A stretch of 10,209 nucleotides of DNA, taken from positions 3,951 to 14,159 of the forward strand of contig PKWF01000155.1 of the NCBI GenBank assembly GCA_003133185.1, in the 5' to 3' direction. How positions within the stretch are numbered: position 1 is the first letter of the stretch; each line of letters opens with the position of its first letter. Shown one piece after another: positions 7,085 to 10,209 of the stretch. The position numbers and the translations under genes were made by a program. A model generated the notes under the pieces. That model was given only the letters and a program-made list of their open reading frames with translations, was not told the origin of the DNA and did not search any database. Origin of the DNA: Vulcanimicrobiota bacterium. Its GTDB lineage: Bacteria; Vulcanimicrobiota; Vulcanimicrobiia; Vulcanimicrobiales; Vulcanimicrobiaceae.

Positions 7085-7103
7085 GCCCTTAACCAAGAAG
7101 GGC
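7085..7103 (+). promoter_or_regulatory. Hairpin covering the patatin ribosome-binding site
   Basis: GCCCTT (7085-7090) and AAGGGC (7098-7103) pair perfectly around a seven-base loop. The 3' arm contains most of the Shine-Dalgarno AGAAGG (7096-7101) that lies four bases before ATG 7106. In mRNA this stem would compete with ribosome binding, suggesting translational control or a weak basal level. The stem has six pairs, so it could also form by chance. Confidence 0.45.
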
Positions 7104-7105
7104 GA

Positions 7106-8311
7106 ATGGCCACGATAGAACGGCGCGAGTTCTTATTTGCCCTCGGCGCATCGGGGCTCGCACCATCCTTGCTGGGGATCTCGGACAGCGATGTGCCGGC
7201 AGTCGAACCTCTCGATCGCGCCCTCGTGCTTAGCGGCGGCGGCGCGCTCGGCGCTTACGAGGCCGGCCTCGTCGGCGCTCTGGCGGCTCGCGGTGCCGTG
7301 AGCGATGGCTCACCGCTCCTCCCCTACGAGATCGTTTGCGGGACGTCGATCGGGGCGCTCAACGGCTGGTTCGTTGCAACCGGCCAATACACCAAACTTC
7401 ACGACCTTTGGTACGGCATCAGCGCCGAAAAACTCATGCGTCCGAAGCCCGAGTATGAAGCCTTGCGCGATTCGCAGAGCGGGCTCATCGACCGGGGCGC
7501 GTCGGTAGTTCAGCTGGCACGGCTCGCGAAAAACCAGACCGGTGTGTTGCAAAGCAAGCCGGTCTACGACTGGATCGTGCGCAACGTCGATCCCGCGACG
7601 CCACTCGTAATGCTGATGGTATGGGCGGTAACGAACCTCACGTTGCAGCGCCCCGAGTACTTTTTTCTGCGCCCGTACGGCGCCGGCACGGATCTCCCCG
7701 AGAGGGTCGTGCACGCGCTGCGGCTCTCCCTGGGGTCGCAAACGGTCGTGCGCGAGGCGACGCCAGACTTGTTGCATCGCGCGATCTTCGCTTCGGCGGC
7801 GCTTCCAATTGTGTTCGATCCGGTGCTTATCCCGGGGCCCGACGGTGCGATCAACGAGTACTGTGACGGGGGCGTCGCAAGCAACTCGCCGGTGGGCATC
7901 GCGCATGCCGTTTCAAAGGCGGCCGACGTCGTGTTACTGGACCCGCCGTTCCAACCGAGCCCCGACATTAGAGATGCGATAGCGATTGCTTACAGCGTGT
8001 TCGGAACGATGCAGCGCAAGATTCTCGAGACCGAGATGCACAACGTGTATTTTCAATCGCTGGCCAGGCGAGCAATAGCCCGCCTGACGACCGAAGAGTT
8101 TGCGCGCGCCGCAGGCGGCAACAAACTCCTTGAAAGGTTCGTGCAAACGGTTCCCGTGACCGATTTACGCTATATTCGGCCGGAGCAAACTCTGCCGGTC
8201 ACCGTCGCCGGCTTCCAGGATGAAGAGGGCATCGGCAAGGCTTACCGTACCGGTTGGCTCGACGTCGAACGCGGTTTCACCCCATACGACTGGTCGACGT
8301 TCGAACTCTGA
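7106..8311 (+). CDS. Patatin-like phospholipase with Tat-type leader
   Basis: A 401-residue patatin-family serine lipid acyl hydrolase. The oxyanion motif GGGALG is at 44-49, the nucleophile elbow GTSIG at 79-83 with Ser81, and the catalytic Asp254 in DGG at 254-256, giving the complete Ser-Asp dyad. I chose ATG 7106 over an in-frame ATG at 7028 because AGAAGG lies just before it and the resulting N-terminus, MATIERREFLFALGASG, is a twin-arginine signal (RR-x-FL plus hydrophobic stretch). The longer form would add 26 polar residues ahead of it. Export to the periplasm or cell surface is therefore inferred, and phospholipids or stored lipids are the likely substrates. The region after about 290 resembles C-terminal extensions of bacterial patatins but was not assigned a domain. 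It is divergent from the amine oxidase. Confidence 0.92.
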   Translation: MATIERREFLFALGASGLAPSLLGISDSDVPAVEPLDRALVLSGGGALGAYEAGLVGALAARGAVSDGSPLLPYEIVCGTSIGALNGWFVATGQYTKLHDLWYGISAEKLMRPKPEYEALRDSQSGLIDRGASVVQLARLAKNQTGVLQSKPVYDWIVRNVDPATPLVMLMVWAVTNLTLQRPEYFFLRPYGAGTDLPERVVHALRLSLGSQTVVREATPDLLHRAIFASAALPIVFDPVLIPGPDGAINEYCDGGVASNSPVGIAHAVSKAADVVLLDPPFQPSPDIRDAIAIAYSVFGTMQRKILETEMHNVYFQSLARRAIARLTTEEFARAAGGNKLLERFVQTVPVTDLRYIRPEQTLPVTVAGFQDEEGIGKAYRTGWLDVERGFTPYDWSTFEL

Positions 8312-8432
8312 CTAAAGCTCGGGCCACGGACAAAGCGCCCGCTCACCGAAAAATAATATGCAAACGCGCGCGTTTTGAAGGCTAAAAAGCGGCTTCGCCG
8401 TAGCGAGCCTCTTTAAGACGGAAGTGTTTTTT
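8312..8432 (+). promoter_or_regulatory. Leader and promoter region of the small lipoprotein gene
   Basis: This 121-bp gap holds an AT-rich island (AAATAATATG, 8351-8360) whose TAATAT resembles a -10 box, though no good -35 was found. Directly after it is a perfect 14-bp palindrome, AAACGCG/CGCGTTT (8362-8375), placed like an operator over the start site. Next is a hairpin with outer arms GCTA/TAGC (8381-8384, 8401-8404) and inner arms CGGC/GCCG (8390-8393, 8397-8400), a TTC loop and a five-base bulge. It could end patatin transcription, but no T-tract follows directly. GGAAG at 8420-8424 is the RBS for ATG 8433 and sits within a TAAGACGGAAGT element resembling one before the gene at 381. Confidence 0.35.
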
Positions 8433-8795
8433 ATGAGTAGGGTCGATCGCCGGTTCCTAACGCTCGCCATCGCTCTTGGCGTGGTCTCCTGCACGCCCAA
8501 CTATTACATGCCAAATGTGATCCGGCTAACTCCCAACGGAACGGCATCGAGCCCTGCCGGAGAATCGATCAAATCGTCGTTCACGTTGACCGCGTTGGAA
8601 GACGGCTACACGGGTCTATTTACCGCTCAAACGATCGTCGGAGAATGTTGGGTCGTTCAAACGCCGATCACAACGAGCGGGCTCTGGACCGTGGTCCCGC
8701 AAGGCCTCACTTGCAGCAAGTTCGATACCGAGCAGATCCAAGTCAAAGATACCAACGGCCATTCGGCCGTCACCTACATTCGTTCGACGAAGTAG
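8433..8795 (+). CDS. Small predicted lipoprotein of unknown function
   Basis: A 120-residue protein. ATG 8433 is preferred over GTG 8424 because GGAAG lies eight bases before it and GTG 8424 overlaps that RBS. The leader MSRVDRRFLTLAIALGVVSC has a basic n-region, a hydrophobic core and a lipobox (V17-V-S-C20), so it is probably lipid-anchored. The mature part is Thr/Ser-rich with alternating hydrophobic residues (SSFTLTALEDGYTGLFTA, then SAVTYIRSTK at the end), suggesting a small Ig-like beta-sandwich. C72 and C94 could form its single disulfide. I do not recognise the family. It is convergent with the GloVer-repeat lipoprotein and 13 bp from it, so the two share no promoter. Confidence 0.8.
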   Translation: MSRVDRRFLTLAIALGVVSCTPNYYMPNVIRLTPNGTASSPAGESIKSSFTLTALEDGYTGLFTAQTIVGECWVVQTPITTSGLWTVVPQGLTCSKFDTEQIQVKDTNGHSAVTYIRSTK

Positions 8796-8800
8796 CTTCG
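8788..8800. terminator. Weak hairpin between convergent lipoprotein genes
   Basis: CGAAG (8788-8792) and CTTCG (8796-8800) form a five-pair stem, with the TAG stop of the small lipoprotein as the three-base loop. It lies between two convergent genes whose stops are 13 bp apart. No T-tract follows on either strand, so it is at best a weak bidirectional terminator. Confidence 0.25.
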
Positions 8801-8808
8801 GCTCAACG

Positions 8809-10077
8809 TTACAGCTTCAAGTCGAAGACCGTTCCACATCCTCCTTGGCTGCCGGAACAATCTCCGCTGCCTCCCTGATACGTAGTGCCGTAGATTTTGT
8901 GTTTTAGCGCAACGACAGGCGCCTCCGGATCGGACCCGCCGGCACCGCCCGCGAAACTGTAGAGCACGCTCTCCTCGCCTTGCGGCGTCACCTTGAAAAC
9001 GCTACCGAGGCCCTTCGTGCCTCCCCCGATGGTCGTGCCGTAAAAGGCGCCCTTCGAGAGCAACAGATTTGCTCCGGGTCCGTTTCCGTCGGGAATGTCT
9101 TGGAAGCTGTAGAGCAGGCTTTCTTTGCCTGCTGTGGTCACCTGGAAGAACGTCCCAGAACTTTTCGTGCCCCCGCCCTCCGTCGTGCCAAAAAGCACGC
9201 CGTTGTTGGCGGTCAAGCCGTTCGGAAAGGCCCCATCCGTTGCGCCGCCCGCAAACGTGTAGAGCGTACGCTTCTTACCCAATTTACTGATCTCAAAGAT
9301 CGTTCCGCATCCAGTAGTGCCGCAACCCGCGCCGCCCTCTAACGTGCTGCCGTAAAGCTTGCCGTCGAGCAGCGTTAGACCCGAATATAGCCGCTGGCCG
9401 TCAGAACCGCCCTTGAACGCGTAGAGCACGCGCTCCCCGCCGGATGTGCTGACCTCAAAAACGGTCCCGCAGCCGGCACCGCCGCAACCCGAGCCGCCGC
9501 CAACCACAGTCGTGCCGTACAGCTTGCCGTTCGCCGCCGTCAATCCCGCGGCCGGAAAACCGCCATCGCTCCCGCCGGCAAACCGGTACAGCACGCCTTC
9601 CGTGCCGGATGTACTCACTTCGAAAACGGTCCCATGGTCGCCCGTCCCACCTCCACCGGTGGTGCCGTAGAGCATCCCGTTGTACGCCAGCAGACCTGCA
9701 TATGGCCAGGCACCGTCTGTACCGCTATTGAAACCACCGGAGAAGTTGTAGATGACGTGCTCCGCACCGGACGCACTCACTTTGTAAACCGTGCCGCAGC
9801 CGAGGTAACAGTCGTTACTTCCGCAGCTGGCAGAGCAATAGTTGACCGAACCATTCAACGTCGTCCCGTACAACACGCCGTTTACCGCCGTCAAGCCCGC
9901 CAACGGGCTTGCGCCATCCGGCGTGCCTTTGAAGCTGTAGAGTGACTTATACTCACTCGACATGGGGCGCTGCTGCGCAAGCACCGTTGGCGGCGACGTA
10001 GAAATGGCGCTGTTGCCGCCGCAGCCAAAGAGCGCCGCGGTGACGAAGATTCCGACGATGCGTAGTAAGCGTTTCAT
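8809..10077 (-). CDS. GloVer tandem-repeat lipoprotein, seven repeats
   Basis: A 422-residue protein. I start it at ATG 10077, since AGGAAGG lies just upstream and MKRLLRIVGIFVTAALFGC is a proper lipoprotein leader (Cys19); the longer ORF to 10173 adds 32 non-signal residues. After a linker, seven repeats of about 50 residues fill the protein (about 44-104, 106-158, 160-213, 215-268, 269-318, 319-368, 369-422). Each reads LYxFxGGxDGxxPxxGL, NGxLYGTT, GGG, CGTVFEVSTSG. This matches the Gloeo_Verruco (GloVer, TIGR03803) repeat. Seven units suggest a seven-bladed propeller-like fold, which is inference. Repeats 1, 3, 4 and 7 have longer loops with paired cysteines (81/85/90/94, 198/203, 252/257, 407/414), probably disulfides, which fits life outside the cytoplasm. 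Function is unknown; surface binding or adhesion is a guess. Confidence 0.9.
   Translation of the reverse strand: MKRLLRIVGIFVTAALFGCGGNSAISTSPPTVLAQQRPMSSEYKSLYSFKGTPDGASPLAGLTAVNGVLYGTTLNGSVNYCSASCGSNDCYLGCGTVYKVSASGAEHVIYNFSGGFNSGTDGAWPYAGLLAYNGMLYGTTGGGGTGDHGTVFEVSTSGTEGVLYRFAGGSDGGFPAAGLTAANGKLYGTTVVGGGSGCGGAGCGTVFEVSTSGGERVLYAFKGGSDGQRLYSGLTLLDGKLYGSTLEGGAGCGTTGCGTIFEISKLGKKRTLYTFAGGATDGAFPNGLTANNGVLFGTTEGGGTKSSGTFFQVTTAGKESLLYSFQDIPDGNGPGANLLLSKGAFYGTTIGGGTKGLGSVFKVTPQGEESVLYSFAGGAGGSDPEAPVVALKHKIYGTTYQGGSGDCSGSQGGCGTVFDLKL
8812..9948 (-). repeat. Seven in-frame GloVer repeats
   Basis: The repeats are visible in DNA as recurring CTGTAGAG/GTAGAGC (LYSF/LYAF), GTGCCGTA (YGTT) and AAAACGGTCCC (GTVFEV) blocks spaced about 150-180 bp apart. 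Repeats 2 and 3 share the exact peptide GTVFEVSTSG with similar nucleotides (around 9447-9471 and 9608-9633), so they may be the most recent duplication. Units 5 and 6 are shortest and lack cysteines. Confidence 0.85.
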
Positions 10078-10209
10078 GAGCCTTCCTCTTGGTACGCCTA
10101 GCGATTCAGACCTTCTTTCATGGGAAAGAGCCTCGGCATGAAGTGTCGCGACTTGAACGGCGGCGGCCGTCACATTCGTGGGTTGCGAAACGCTCCACGT
10201 TGGAGGGTT
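10078..10209 (-). other. Upstream region of the GloVer gene, no gene seen
   Basis: These 132 bases to the right edge should hold the GloVer promoter. AGGAAGG (minus strand, just before ATG 10077) is its RBS. I found no convincing -35/-10 pair. A short inverted repeat CTCCA/TGGAG (10193-10197, 10201-10205, three-base loop) sits at the edge and could be the end of a terminator for a gene outside the window. ORF extension through this region to 10173 gives only unremarkable residues ahead of the lipoprotein leader. Confidence 0.4.

Noticed and set aside
7028..7105. N-terminal extension of the patatin from ATG 7028
   Set aside because: It would put 26 polar residues before a Tat signal and has no RBS; ATG 7106 has one.
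8312..8500. 62-codon minus-strand ORF
   Set aside because: It overlaps the leader and signal peptide of the small lipoprotein on the opposite strand and shows no support of its own.
10078..10173. N-terminal extension of the GloVer protein to 10173
   Set aside because: The extra 32 residues would bury a canonical lipoprotein leader that has its own SD at ATG 10077.

Overview
The window is GC-rich, almost fully coding DNA from an uncultured-type diderm (Gram-negative-envelope) bacterium. A TonB-dependent receptor implies an outer membrane. Several products carry lipobox or Tat-like signals, and one is a lipoprotein built of GloVer (Gloeo_Verruco) tandem repeats, a family common in Acidobacteria, Verrucomicrobia and Eremiobacterota-like candidate phyla. 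Together these suggest a soil or peat oligotroph such as Candidatus Eremiobacterota (WPS-2). This placement is an inference from protein style, not a phylogenetic result. There is no phage, IS element, CRISPR array, tRNA or rRNA in the window.

Layout: (1) 1-286, minus strand: the 5' end of prfB (peptide chain release factor 2), running off the left edge and carrying the classical programmed +1 frameshift site (AAGGAG-CGC-CTT-TGA-C). A naive ORF caller breaks or misses the gene. (2) 381-1262, plus: a 293-aa protein without a Sec signal, with a leucine/methionine/glutamine-rich segment and a GDPH motif followed by a beta-rich region, resembling DUF1521/MIIA or VWD-type autocleaving secreted proteins. 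Its ribosome-binding site lies in a tandem 11-bp duplication. (3) 1337-3646, plus: a TonB-dependent outer-membrane receptor whose annotated GTG start is suspicious; a better start (SD plus ATG at 1282) lies one frame away. (4) 7015-3662, minus: a lipoprotein-type flavin amine oxidase followed by the potassium transporter kup. The two ORFs share one reading frame and are separated by a TGA, one sense codon and a TTG start. (5) 7106-8311, plus, divergent from the oxidase: a patatin-like phospholipase with a Tat-type leader and an RBS-masking hairpin. (6) 8433-8795, plus: a small lipoprotein of unknown function behind a leader rich in inverted repeats. (7) 10077-8809, minus: a GloVer-repeat lipoprotein with seven repeats, convergent with the small lipoprotein. 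(8) 10078-10209: upstream DNA of that gene with no identifiable gene.

The gene set does not form one pathway. It looks like a core-genome stretch (prfB, kup) mixed with envelope and secretion functions: a receptor, exported enzymes and surface lipoproteins. No clearly new defence or mobile system is visible. The most informative signals concern translation: the prfB frameshift, the possible frameshifted start of the receptor, the in-frame oxidase/kup junction, the RBS duplication, and a TAAGACGGARGT element in front of two unrelated genes.
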